Positions 22,440 through 33,539 of a stretch of 64,000 nucleotides of DNA are shown here, piece after piece. The translations under genes were made by a program, and so were the position numbers. Position 1 is the stretch's first letter. Every line of letters starts with the position of its first letter. The DNA is taken from assembly GCA_032164245.1 (NCBI GenBank), contig JAVMKO010000005.1, positions 39,274,133 through 39,338,132 of the forward strand, read 5' to 3'. The stretch comes from Sternotherus odoratus. Taxonomy: Eukaryota > Chordata > Testudines > Kinosternidae. The notes under the pieces were generated by a model. That model had not been told where the DNA came from. It worked only from the letters and a program-made list of their open reading frames with translations, and ran no database searches.

Positions 22440-22918
22440 CCTCAAAAATCTCCACTCCCTGCCATCTGATTGGGCTGCTGGCAGAGAAGTGACTTGGCCA
22501 GCTGTATGTCTGGGTTCCTGGAAGAAGCCGAGTGCTGGTGAAAATGACTCCAGGGATGAATGGGCAGGAGCAGAAGGGGCTGACTGAGGGAAGATAGGTC
22601 TTGAAGCTCATTTTGTTTCCTTTCTGCAGTCTGACAGAGAAAGGGAGGGAAGGGGAGAGCTGCACACAGGTCACTCATCTGCCAGGTCACTAATCATCTG
22701 AGTCCTGGAGCTCCCAGCCTCCTGCTTGCCAAAGGCACCAGCTCACCACTCCGTGTTTCAGTAAAGACGTTGTATCCGGGGTATTCTTGGGGGAGATCCA
22801 AGAGATACTTCAACCTGGCTCTGACCATCTTAAACCCTATAAGTCACACACTCCTTACCCCACTCCACATTCTCTTTCTGACCTACACCATAGATTTTGT
22901 TCCTGTCTTTAGGATATT
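22440..22918 (+). repeat. Unidentified dispersed sequence, copy B (partner at 5,490)
   Basis: This is the second copy of the sequence at 5,490-5,978, same orientation, roughly two thirds identical by eye. It keeps 'gattgggctgctggcagag', the motif TTCCTGGAA (22,515-22,523), 'aaaatgactcc', 'ggggctgactga', 'gacagagaaag', 'ctgcacacagg' and 'gccaggtcactaatcat'. It then has a C-rich part ending near 'ttcctgtcttt'. No transposon ends and no open frame explain it. It could be an unlisted repeat family or an old local duplication. Confidence 0.6.
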
Positions 22919-25387
22919 TCTCTTCATGTGTTTATCTTAGGTTTGTTAACGGACAGACTTTGAATTGCAACTTTCAGCCCCTATTGTCCTTATACTTTTG
23001 AAGTGCACTGATCACAGGGTTGGGTCTGGCCCATTCTGGAAAGAGGATTTTGTTTCCACCTCACCACTAACCAGACTTTGACGAATGCTTGGATATGGGG
23101 GGATGAGGGATGGTTCAGGCTCATATCCAGTTTCTTGCCTCTAAAATCCAAATATCTCTTAACTGGTGGGTGGAGACAAATTCCATCTGTCATTTCAGAG
23201 ACTGGAGAAATAGCCCCTCATCTAAGGGCTGGGCAGATAGATGACATGTAACATTAAATACCAAAGCAATATACACTCTGGTTTGGGAATTACAGACAGA
23301 TGGAATTGGGGAGCTGAAACCTGATCTCTAGCCTATATGCTGTCTCTTTATCTTCTTGCCAAACATCTTTATCTTCCCTAGTTCCTGCAGGCAACCACAG
23401 GGAAGGATGAAAGCTATTCTCTTCTCCTGCTTCCAAAAAGCAAACTCCTATAATTTTTGAGTCATGACTCAGAACACTGTGTGGTTTATGAAAAAGTGAT
23501 CAAAGAGCTGGCACCTACACTTTGGGCTCCCTTCCTTAGACTCACTTTAGGAATCCAGCTGGAGTCTAAATACAGCAGGTCATGTTCATCCCTGGTGAAA
23601 CTCCCATCGACATCACTGAAGTTATATCAGGGATTAATTTGGCTCACTGACCATACAGTAGTTCAAAACTAAAACTGGGGCACTCTCTGAGTCTATAGTG
23701 CATGAAGTTTTTTTCCTGGAGAGCACCACTAGGCTGGTAGTAACAAAGCTGTTACCAGCCAAACAAAGACTTTTCCAGAAATTACTTGGTGAGCTCATTC
23801 CTGTTCCTAGCAAGCTGGTGTCAGTATCATCACTGAGAGTCTCTGGTCAAGGACTAAATGGGATAAAAGATGAAATTATCTTCTTGACTCCAGAAGTGTT
23901 CCCTCCAGATTTAGTGTGAACATGCCGATACTGATGTTTTACTTCATTTGTGGATAAAGAGCTCCAGGGCTGACAAGCCAAAACTTTTTCTCAGCATCAA
24001 ATTCAATTGCGAATATTAATTCTCCACTTAGCCACTGAGAAATCTGAAAAAGACACACACTTCTTTTCCCCACAGATTACACTAGCAACCCAGCAATGCA
24101 TGAGTTCACCCTGCTGGCTCTCCAGTTCCCACAGTCATATTCAGAGGACTGAACCGCCTCTCATTCACCCTGGGTTCATATCTGTGAAGCTCCACCATCT
24201 TTTGTGGAGCCGCTTCTGACTTACACCGGTGTACATGAGAGGGGGATCAAGGTTCAAGGTATTCAGCAGGGGATTAAAATAGGCTTCCATGCCATAAGAA
24301 AGAGAAAAAGAATGGTTGCCAAGTAGACAAGGGCAAACACAATAAAAAGAGAAATGTTCATTCCAAGTCCCTGTACTGGCTATTGCAACAGGTATCAGAG
24401 ACTCCAAATATAAATATGTAAATAATAAAATTGACATTTAACACCTCACTTAATTGAAACTAATCAGTTGCAACATAAAACAGCAGGAGGAAGACACTCT
24501 AGTGTAACTGACTACCTTACAGTGATGCCAGTTAGCAGTTAAAGGCATGTTGAAATAGGTGTTCTCTGTCTGGTATAAGAAGGGTGTAGCTAGGATAAAG
24601 GGTGTAACTAGGATCAGTTTTCCACGAAAAGCTTATTAAGCAACACAGGTGTTAACCCTGTTCAGGAATTCTGTTGCTGTAAACAGAGAGTGCTGCTCCA
24701 GCCATGTCACATAATAATGGATTACCATCAGCTATTATGTTTTATTGTATTCGGCTCCTGGCTGCCAAAAGATTGGGGATTGCTGGGCTTAGTTTAAGAC
24801 TCAATCAAGAGAAAGGCTCCTGAAGTAATCATAGCAACTCATGATCTGATTTCCTAGCAGAGGGGAGGCACCACCTGATTTTTCTCCCCATTCTCCCCAT
24901 TTCTCCCCTGTGCGTAAGGAAGCCATTGTGTCAGCTTTACTGCCTGAATATTCTAAAGCCATCGCTGGAGAGACTAAGAAAGTAACATTTTCTCTATGTG
25001 ATGTGCAGCAGATTCCTTCAGCAAAAAGAGAGGACAAAATTTAGCAACGTCCCTTTTACTCTCTCTTTCCTCTTCTGTCCCTTTGCTCCCTTGTTGCTCT
25101 TCAGTGGGATTGGACCAGATGTAACCAAGAATAGAAACGGGGTCCAGAGGTTCTACAATGAAAAGTCCCCACTAGAACCTGAGCCAGTGGCCCAAGGTGT
25201 TGTTTTGGTAGAGGACTACAGAGGTATTCACCTTGATGTAGAATGCTTTGTGCCTGACTCTACATCCTGTTTTCCTGTCCTTTGCCCATTTGATGTCAGT
25301 GGAGTTCCACTAGCATAAAACAAATGGAACAAGGTGGAAAATTGGGCCCTCTGTTTTACTCTGCTAGACAGAATCCTTCCCTGAGAA
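22919..25387. other. No gene recognised
   Basis: No exon or transposon ends are recognised. The region 25,000-25,380 is AT/CT-mixed and leads directly to the left end of the Harbinger element. Confidence 0.4.
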
Positions 25388-25732
25388 TTAGGGTATGTCT
25401 TCACTACAGCAGTAGGTCGATTTCCTTTAATTCGATTTTTTAAAGCAGACTGTATAGAGTCGATTTTGTGTGTCCCCACTAAGCACAGCAAGTCGACAGT
25501 GTCTGTCCGCACAACTTTTGCAAGTGTCGACATAACGAGCGTTGCACTATGGGTACCTATCTCACAGTTCCCGGAGTCCCCAGCAGGCACCATTTCGAGT
25601 GCTGCACTATAGGTAGGCATTTCATGATTTCGCACCCTTTTTCCGCACCGCCGATCCCCATTATGAGTGGTGCACTGTGGGTAGGCATCCCATAATTCGC
25701 GCCCTTTCTCCGCGCTGCGCTAACGCCATAGC

Positions 25733-26700
25733 ATGGAGCCCGCTGATGCCACCGCTGCAGTAATGGCCATTATGAAGACCTCGCGCACGGTTGTGGATTT
25801 CATGCTGCACCGTCTGCAGAGGAATGTGATCCGGGGACAACTGCGCTTTCTGGAACCCGACGACAGTGAGGAGGAGATGGACCTGGACGTGCACAGCAGG
25901 GACGGGGACACTGACTTTTTAGAAGTAGGGCGACTGACAATCTGTCAAATTTGGTGGCAATGGGGCAGGCTCATGCCATCGAATGCCGATTCTGGGCCAG
26001 GGAAACAAGCACAGACTGGTGGAATCGCATAGTGCTGCGGGTCTGGGATGACTCCCAATGGCTCAGAAACTTCCGCATGCGTAAGGGCACGTTCATGGAA
26101 CTTTGTGACTTGCTTTCCCCGGCCCTTCGGCGCAAGAATACCAGAATGAGGGCGGCCCTTACAGTTGAGAAGCGAGTGGCGATAGCCCTCTGGAAGCTTG
26201 CAATGCCAGACAGCTACCGGTCAGTCGCGAATCAGTTTGGGGTGGGTAGATCTACAGTGGGCTTTGCTGTGATGCAAGTAAGTAGGGCAATCGCCGAGCT
26301 GCTGCTACCCAGGGTTATAAACCTTGGAAACCTGCAAGCTACAATAGATGGCTTTGCCGCCATGGGATTCCCTAACTGTGGTGGGGCTATAGATGGGACT
26401 CATATCCCTATCCTGGCACCGGACTACGAGGCCGCCGAGTACAGAAACTGGAAGGGATATTACTCAATGGTCATGCAAGCAGTGGTTGACCACAAGGGAC
26501 GTTTCACCGACCTGTATGTGGGGTGGCCGGGAAAGCTTCATGACGCTCGTGTTTTCAGGAACTCTAGGCTTTTTAGACAGCTGCAGCAAGGCAATTTCTT
26601 CCCCAACCAGAAAATTTCCGTTGGGGGTGGGTGGGTGGGTGGAAATGCCGATCGTTATCATTGGTGACCCAGCCTACCCCCTAATGCCCTGGCTCAATGG
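25733..26700 (+). pseudogene. Harbinger transposase (HARBI1-like), frameshifted and 3' deleted
   Basis: The N-terminal part is open from ATG 25,733 (MEPADATAAVMAIMKT...) with an acidic DDSEEEMDLD stretch. A frame change near 25,940 leads to the long open part 25,951-26,667. This shows a helix-turn-helix-like segment (SYRSVANQFGVGRSTV), the first catalytic aspartate in GGAIDGTHIPI and the second in GWPGKLHDARVF, the DDE order of this family. A second frameshift at the GGGTGGGTGGGTGG run near 26,630 shifts the reading to PIVIIGDPAYPLMPWL. After that the similarity stops: the third catalytic residue (Glu, in the usual VENAFGRLK-type segment) and the C-terminus are missing. It is therefore inactive. 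Relatives are usually near 350-400 residues. Confidence 0.9.
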
Positions 26701-26959
26701 CTCAAAGAAAAGTCAGAACATCTCAGACACATATGCGTGCCTCAGCCCAACACGGCTTCTGAAATTACCAGCCATTATCCATATTTAAAATCCATATTTT
26801 TAATCCATATTTAAAAGCAGCACTTGGATATTCTAGAGTAACCCCACCCCTTTCCCCCCACCACGTGGAGACCTCCTCCCCCCACGCGTGGCTCCCACTG
26901 AACCGCGATCTGCAAAACAAAGCCCAAAAATCTCTCGCTAAGGGCTGGCTGGGGCTCTT

Positions 26960-27180
26960 CTGCGGAGGCAAATGCTTGCAGACTGACTCTTCAAATTCCC
27001 TGCTAGCTACCGCTTCGGGCTGGCGGAAGGTGGGGGGGAGGGTTGGGTGCGTGTTCAGTCTTAAGCAGAAGCAACCGCTTGCAGACTGTTCACATTCCCT
27101 GCTAGCTACCGCTACGGGTTGGCAGCGGGGCGGGTGCGCGTTTGGGGGGGGCGGGGCGGTTGGTCGGTCTTCAGCAGAAA
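26960..27180. repeat. GC-rich tandem repeat inside the Harbinger element
   Basis: Two clear units of about 110 bp and part of a third share 'gcttgcagactg', 'attccctgctagctaccgct', 'gggtgcg' and 'cagtcttaagcagaa' or variants. It sits where the transposase 3' part would be, between the truncated transposase and the small ORF. Confidence 0.6.
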
Positions 27181-27247
27181 AGATTACTTTGCAGCTGGGA
27201 ATCTTTATTTCCCTACTAATTGCAGTCCGTATTTCAAACAGGCAACC

Positions 27248-27487
27248 ATGAATGACATCACCTTGCTTAGAATTTCTCAGAGAGATAGAGAACGCATGCT
27301 GCTTGAGTCCCTGCAAAGTCGTGGTCCATTCGCCGCAATGCTAGCCTGCTCAATGATACCAGACTACTTACTACTTTCGTGGCGTGGGATGGTCTCCTAT
27401 CACGGGGGACCACATAAGGTGGCTCTCCCCAGAAATATGGTGCGAAAGATTCGTCACTACCTCCTGGATAGCTTCAGTGAAATGTGA
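27248..27487 (+). CDS. Small unidentified ORF inside the Harbinger element
   Basis: ATG 27,248 to TGA 27,487 gives 79 residues. The start is MNDITLLRISQRDRERMLLE and the remainder is rich in Leu, Arg and Met. Composition looks protein-like (mixed hydrophobic and charged residues, no repeat) and differs from the GC-rich repeat just before it. I recognise no domain. The ORF also stays open upstream through the repeat from 27,119, so the true start is uncertain. It could be a remnant of a third element gene, a captured host exon, or chance. Confidence 0.3.
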   Translation: MNDITLLRISQRDRERMLLESLQSRGPFAAMLACSMIPDYLLLSWRGMVSYHGGPHKVALPRNMVRKIRHYLLDSFSEM

Positions 27488-27659
27488 ACAGACTCTGAGT
27501 GACAGACTCTGACTCTGAGTAGAAACTGACCAGCAATGAAAGCACGCTAAGTCCTTAGGGAAAGTTAATCATTAATAAATGCTTCCTTTAAAAATCATGC
27601 ATCATGTAATCCCTTAGAAAAAAACACTTACCCCCCTGGGAGGCTTGGAAGGGTGCTGG

Positions 27660-28160
27660 CTACAGGGTGATAAACGGCTCCTGGCTGTCTGCTAACACGG
27701 TTTTTCCGCTGGCCTCCTGCTGCTCCGTGAAATTTCCCTCCTCCTCCTCATCGTCGTCCTCATCCGAATCATTCTCGGCCCTGACGATTATCCCATCGGT
27801 GGAGTCCACGCAGACCGGTGCGATGGTGGTGGGGGCGCCCCCCATTATCTGATTTAGTTTATTGTAGAACCGGCATGTCCGCGGCGCGCCCCCTGAGCGT
27901 CCGTTTGCCTCCTTGGCTTTCTGGAACGCTTGCCTCAGCTCCTTAATTTATACGCGGCACTGTGTGGCGTCCCTGTTGTGGCCCCTTTCCAGCATGGCCT
28001 TGGAGACCCTGGCAAACGTGTTGGCATTCCGTTTGTTGTTGCGGAGTTCCAACATCACGGATTCCTCTCCCCAGATAGCGATGAGATCCAACACCTCATG
28101 ACTGGACCATGCTGGAGCTCTTTTCCTCTGGCTGGTCTCCAGGGCAGCTGAGCTCTGCAT
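27660..28160 (-). pseudogene. Harbinger Myb/SANT-like DNA-binding protein, one in-frame stop
   Basis: Read from ATG 28,160 to TAG 27,660, 167 codons in one frame, with a single internal stop (TAA) directly after ATQCRV, at about 27,948. The N-terminal part has the Trp-containing motif RAPAWSSHEVLDLIAIWGEE, followed by NKRNANTFARVSKAMLERG, the trihelix/Myb-like fold used by Harbinger accessory proteins to bind the transposon ends and carry the transposase to the nucleus. After the stop the frame continues (IKELRQ-type) and ends in an acidic tail (ENDSDEDDDEEEEGNF). It is convergent with the transposase. One point mutation separates it from an open frame, so it decayed less than the transposase. 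Confidence 0.85.
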
Positions 28161-28797
28161 GGAGTCTCTGCATGGAGCAGCTCTGCTGCTGATTTCTCTG
28201 AATGGCGACTGAGCTGTGCAGGTGAGCTGGCCACGCTGACCAAACAGGAAATGCTATTCAAATGTTCCCGGGTCTTTTCCTGTGTACCTGGCCAGAGCAG
28301 CGAGTTGAGAGTGCTGTCCAGAGCGGTCACAGTGGAGCACTGACGCAGTCCAGAGCGGTCAGAATGGAGCATTGTGGGACAGCCTCTGGAGGCTAGTAAT
28401 GTCACTTGTGTCCCCACTAGCCCACAATCGACCTAGAGAGGTCAATTTTAGCGCTACTTCTCTCATTAGAGAGGAGTTATAAAGTTGATTTTGAGGGCCC
28501 TTTAAATCGACGCAAATGGCGTCCGTGTGAGAACAGGTACAGGTTTATGATGAATTAACGTCGCTAAAGTCGACGTTAAGTCGTAGTGAAGACATGCCCT
28601 TAGATTGTTTTTAGGTTGCACTGGGCCAGACCATGAGCTGAGGTATATTAATGTAGCTTCAGTGACTTCACAGGAGCCATGCTGGATTATTCCAGCTAGA
28701 GATCTGGATCAGTGTGTTCAGAAAGTGTCCCAGTTGCTTCAGTTCTTACCTTGTTCCCAGCCCAAATCTCTGGGTGGGTGCTGTGCTGAGCTTCTTA

Positions 28798-29104
28798 GGG
28801 TAAGTCTACACAGCAAAAACAAAAACAAACAACTGTAGCAGGGAATCTCAGAGTCCGGGTTAACTGACTTGGGTTCACGGGACTTGAGCTTCAGGATTAA
28901 AAATAGCAGTGTAGATGTTCAGGCTTGAACTGGGCCGCAGGCTCTGAAACCCGGTGTAGGCGGTCGGTCTCAGAATCCGGCCTCCAGCCCAAGTGGAAAC
29001 CTCTAAACTGCTCTATTAGATTCACAGCTTGAGTCCTGCAAGCCCAAGTCAGCTGACCCAGGTTGCTGCAGGGTTTGTTTTTTATTTGCTGTGTAGACAT
29101 ACCC
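28798..29104. mobile_element. PIF/Harbinger-type MITE with TTA duplication
   Basis: The left end GGGTAAGTCTACACAGCAAA and the right end TTTGCTGTGTAGACATACCC are inverted repeats with one mismatch. TTA flanks both sides (28,795-28,797 and 29,105-29,107). Length 307 bp, no ORF. It lies about 200 bp from the big Harbinger but has different ends (ACACAGCAAA and not TCACTAC), so it belongs to another subfamily. Confidence 0.9.
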
Positions 29105-29849
29105 TTACTCTCGGAACAGTATGGAACTCGTAGCTCAGGGGTAAGGGTATAGGGAGCCTTCAAGTAACCTTTGACCTCTCCCAGGCCTGAGATGCTTCAG
29201 GGACTGGAGATGCCCCCATATATTTTAGCCATCCCCAGGCCCCCTCCATCCATTTGTTTGGTGGCTGACAAAGGTGAAATATATCAAGAATCTGGAGGTT
29301 CCTGGCCTTTGCAGCAGGTGTAGGATATAAAATGTGCTGGCTGTAATTCTTTCACTGGCTCTAGTCTATGTTCTGTGTTATATTAAATAGATGAAATATG
29401 AATAGCCATCTTAGATGTATGCTACCTGTTTAGGTAAAGGAATGATTTAACCGCACCCTTTGCTCCAGGATTATTCATGGCAAAGGATTATTTGACTTAA
29501 AACAAACATAGGAATTGCCTAGTAACTGGAATAACCGGTTAAAACAAGCATAGCTATGCTCTGCATCACGCTGCAATTGACGTTGGAGAAATGACCTACT
29601 TTCTGCAGAGAGAGCTGTCATTTTAAAGCAAACATGTTAAATTGGTACTTGGTAACTTTAGGCACCTTAATATTCCTGCTTCCTTCTCAGTTGCTCAATT
29701 TTGTAGCCTCTCAAGGTCAGGCTGAAATGAAGCAGGTTACCATATGAGGAATCGTTCAGATCATTTTCTAAAGATGCAGAGACAGATTACCAGTGCTGGA
29801 GACATGGACAATGGATTACATGAAAGCTCACCCCATCTCTGCATCTCTT
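29105..29849. other. No gene recognised
   Basis: Unassigned sequence between a MITE and a CR1 copy. Confidence 0.4.
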
Positions 29850-31060
29850 CACATTAGTACATGGAAGATGTACATTCAGTCCTCGTAGGAATAAATGGAA
29901 AATTTTCAGAACAGAGAGAGGTAACTAGTGGTGTTCCCCAAGGGTCAGTTCTAGGACCAATCCTATTCAACTTATTCATAAATGATCTGGAGAAAGGGGT
30001 AAACAGTGAGGTGGCAAAGTTTGCAGATGATACTAAATTGCTCAAAATAGTAAAGACCAAAGCAGACTGAAGTACTTCAAACAGATCTCATGAAACTATA
30101 TGATTGGGCAACAAAATGGCAAATGAAATGTAATGTGGATAAATGTAAAGTAATGCACATTGGAAAAAATAACCCCAACTATACATGCAATATGATGGGG
30201 GCTAATTTAGCTACAACTAATCAGGAAAAATATCTTGGAGTCATAGTGGATAGCTCTCTGAAGACATCTATGCAGTGTGCAGTAGCAGTCAAAAAAGCAA
30301 ACAGGATGTTAGGAATTATTTTAAAAGAGATAGAGAATAAGATGGAGACTATCTTATTGCCCTTATACAAATCCATGGTGCCCCCACATCTTGAATACTG
30401 CATACAAATGTGGTCTCATCTCAAAAAGGATATACTGGCATTAGAAAAGGTTCAGAGAAGGGCAATTAAAATGATTAGGGGTTTGGAATGAATCCCATAT
30501 GAGGAAAGATTAAAGAGGCTATAAAGAGGCTAGGACTTTTTAGCTTGGAAAAGAGGAGACGAAGGGGGGATATGATAGAGGTATATAAAATTATGAGTGG
30601 TGTAGAGAAAGTGAATAAGGAAAAGTTATTTACTTGTTCCCATAATATAAGAACTAGGGGCCACCCAATGAAATTAGTGGGCAGCAGGTTTAAAACAAAT
30701 AAAAGGAAGTTCTTCACACAGCACACAGTCAACCTGTGGAACTCCTTGCCTGAGAAGGCTGTGAAGGCTAGGACTATCACAGGGTTTAAAAGAGGTTAAG
30801 TCCATTAATGGCTATTAGCCAGGATGGGTATGGAATGGTGTCCCTAGCCTCTGTTTGTCAGAGGGGGTGATGGATGTCAGGAGAGAGATCACTTGACCAT
30901 TACCTATTAGGTTCACTCACTCCGGGGCATCTGGCATTGGCCACTGTCAGAAGACAGGATACTAGGCGAGATGGACCTTTGGTCTGAGCCAGTACGGCCT
31001 TTCTTATGTTCTTATGGACCAGTGGTCTGACCTAGTTATGGCCATTGTTACATTCTTATG
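29850..31060 (+). mobile_element. CR1 LINE, RT domain to 3' end
   Basis: An open piece at 29,861-30,070 holds the RT core: [22 protein letters not shown], then the catalytic FADDTKLL. A second piece (30,090-30,491) continues with WQMKCNVDKCKVMHIGK and ends LEYCIQMWSHL and KVQRRAIKMIRG. A third (30,545-30,799) holds [15 protein letters not shown] and the last coding segment. The 3' UTR ends with 'ttatgttcttatg' repeats near 31,014 and a second short tail to about 31,060. Stops and shifts separate the pieces. It is truncated at the 5' end inside the RT domain. Confidence 0.95.
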
Positions 31061-32385
31061 ATTCGTGGTTTCAGGAATCTGATAATATTCTCTTTACCAT
31101 GTGTAGTTTATTCTTTACTCCAGGTTCATTTCCCAGGAGTATAGAGGTGGCTACACAAATACATATACTGAAGTGTACAGCATGCACATCAGAATAAATA
31201 TATCAGTCTGGCACCAGAGACACATATATTATTAGTGACTGGTTGAGACAAAGATTAGTGGGTATTTTACCCCCATTTGAACTTGTGACAGTTTAGGGCA
31301 GGTGAAAGATGCTGGATTGCCAGTCCTCAATACTAAGACCTCAGTTCCCAGAATAGGTACAAAACCCACCGGGACAGGGCAAGCTTCCACCACACATTGG
31401 TCCCCTCCCCTAACTACTAGCAAACATGCTGCTGCAGTACCTATCAGACTGGGACACTGCCTTTCTGGGAAAACTTAAACTGTTATTTTCTTGTCTCTCT
31501 TTTCTTTTCTTTTTTCAAAATCCAGGTAACACTTTATATGAAGGTATATGAAAGATGCACCGGGGCAGGGCATAGTTTCAAAACAAATGCTTCAATATTC
31601 TTATCTTCAGGTTGTTGTTCAAATGCCTCCCAGACCCCAAGGATCCCTTTACCCTTCACCCATCTCCCATTTGTTTGTAGCTTATTGCCTACCCTGTGTC
31701 ATGGAGGCTGTCCTTCTGACGCAGTAGGGCTATGTAGAATATCCCTAAGAAGTGTGAAGTTCTTACTAAGAGCTGAGTATAAAGTAATGCCTCCACACAA
31801 CCTTTAATCCATTTTAGACACTGAGGAATAAGCTAACAGAGGACACCTAACTCCTTCCTCAGTATGCAAGGATCTATCATGCAGTCCTTACTTACTACAG
31901 AAGGGCAAAGTATTACAGAGTGACTGGACAGCCTTTTGACCCAGAGATGCTCACATAGTCTGGTTCTAAACTGATGTAATAATCTCAGTGCCTCAGGGTG
32001 TGCGAGCTAGCAGGGAAGAGTAGATTGGTCCTTAAAGTAGCAGGGAAGCACCCTGTTGCAGAAGATGTTGATGTTGTTGTAAAGTACACGGCTGAAAAGA
32101 TGCACCATATTTATTTTACGTTTCACAGTCGCTGTCAGTCACTCTACTTCCACAAACTGCTCTGCACTGCCTGTTACCCAGCTCCACCCCACTCTCACCC
32201 ATTTGACACACGTTGAATCCTTCATGCATCTCCAGGCAGCAATCCTGATGCAGTCTGCTGGCTGGGCTCTGCTTTAAGAGCAGGGCTTGGCTGTGCATTG
32301 AGAATCTGTGTGTCATACAATCACAGACCGTAGCCAGATGATCTTCACATACATGTACAACTCTTTTTGTTTTATGTGCCACTGA
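31061..32385. other. No gene recognised
   Basis: No exon recognised. A CT-rich tract lies at 31,480-31,520. Confidence 0.4.
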
Positions 32386-32389
32386 AAGG

Positions 32390-32686
32390 AGGATATTGCT
32401 ATTTTTAAAGCTTTGTTCTGGTAGTTTATCCCTACTCTGTTTCATGTCTTTTAACCAGCTGCTGATCCATGAGAGACCCTTCCATCTTAGCCCAAGACTG
32501 CTTCCTTTACTTAAGAGCTTTTGGTGAGGGACCCTGTCAAAAGACTTTCTCAAAGTTCAAGTACACTATATAATCGGGATCCCCCTTGTCCACGTGTTTG
32601 TTGACCCCCTCAAAGAATTCTAATAGGTTGGTGAGGCATGATTTCCCTTTACAAAAGCCATGTTGACTCTTCCTCAACAGTTTGAG
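32390..32686 (-). mobile_element. CR1 LINE, RT fragment, antisense (left piece of a split copy)
   Basis: On the minus strand the frame reads KSFDRVPHQKLLSKGSSLGL, then LSWISSWLKDMKQ, the CR1 RT region upstream of the catalytic motif. At 32,686 ('ttgactcttcctcaacag') the match stops and a SINE begins. The continuation of the same CR1 is found at 33,540-33,835. Confidence 0.85.
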
Positions 32687-32862
32687 CATTGGCTTGCTAA
32701 ACTGAGGGTGGGGAGTTCAGTCCTTGAGGGGGTCACTTAAGGATATGGGGCAAAAAATTGTTGGATGATTTAACTGGGAATTAGTCCTGCTTTGAGCAGG
32801 GGGTTGGACTAGATGACATCCTGAGGTCCCTTCCAACCTGATATTCTATGATATGATATCAT
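32687..32862 (+). mobile_element. tRNA/CR1-tail SINE, 5' truncated
   Basis: It has the inner tRNA-like part ('gagcattggcttgctaaac', then 'gagttcagtccttgaggg') and the CR1-like 3' half ('ctttgagcagggggttggac', 'gaggtcccttccaacctg', 'attctatgat'). It is the same family as 34,841-35,020 but lacks the first bases. It is inserted into a CR1 copy. Confidence 0.8.
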
Positions 32863-32872
32863 GTTTATATAT

Positions 32873-33530
32873 TGTGACAAAGCTCTGTCCTTGTCTCGGT
32901 GGATTCTGTGTTTCCTGGTGGATTTCATTAGCCTCAGAGGCTCCCTATGACCCTCTACGTAGCCCTTCTCTCTCTAGAGACAAGGGTCACAGCCCATTGA
33001 GCCATCTTCATCATAAACCAGCACGGGAAGTGAGGAGAAGCTATCCTTCCTTGCACAGTCTCTGTTGTCTCCCAATCTCAGATTAATTAGGGGAGGCAGA
33101 AAGGGGGGAGCCCAGGCCTGCCCTCTGCTCCAGCCTAGGGACCCTAATAGGATCAGCTATGATGGCTGACCTTTTAGCAACAGAACACATACAATTCCCT
33201 GGGCTACTTCCCCACAGCAGTCCCCGCTTCCTCAAACTCCACATCACCCTTACCTCAGGGCCTCCTTCCTTGCATATGATATGGTGTCTACCACTCAGTC
33301 TCACCAACAGCACAACTTCCTCCCACAGCTCCTGACATGTGCACCCACCTGACTAACTGGGTGGGTTTTTTTAACTAGTTTCAGACAGGCCCTGATTGGC
33401 TTCAGGTGTCCCAATCAGGCTAGCTATTTCTGCTGCTTTCTAGAAGGTTCTTAATTGGCCCCAAGTGTCTTGATTAACCTGGAACAACTGCCATTTGGTT
33501 CCAATGGTACCAGGGATTTGTTTAGCATGG
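32873..33530. mobile_element. LTR-like repeat inserted in CR1
   Basis: It begins TGTGACAAAGCTCTGTCC and is CT-rich. Both neighbours are CR1 pieces of one copy, so the segment between SINE and CR1 is an insertion. The start with TG fits an LTR. The end was not fixed, and no internal coding region is seen, so it would be a solo LTR. The class is inference. Confidence 0.4.
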
Positions 33531-33539
33531 GATGAACAT

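Larger units (their letters stand above)
25391..28599. mobile_element. PIF/Harbinger DNA transposon, 3.2 kb, both ends present
   Basis: Ends are inverted repeats: GGGTATGTCTTCACTAC on the left and GTAGTGAAGACATGCCC on the right (one mismatch). They are flanked by the trinucleotide TTA at 25,388-25,390 and 28,600-28,602, the 3-bp target duplication of PIF/Harbinger. Sub-terminal 'gtcgac'/'aagtcg' words occur near both ends. Inside are a broken transposase on the plus strand, a convergent Myb/SANT-like gene on the minus strand with one stop, a GC-rich tandem repeat and a small unidentified ORF. Two-gene Harbingers need both proteins for transposition, so this copy cannot move by itself, though its ends look usable in trans. 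Confidence 0.95.
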
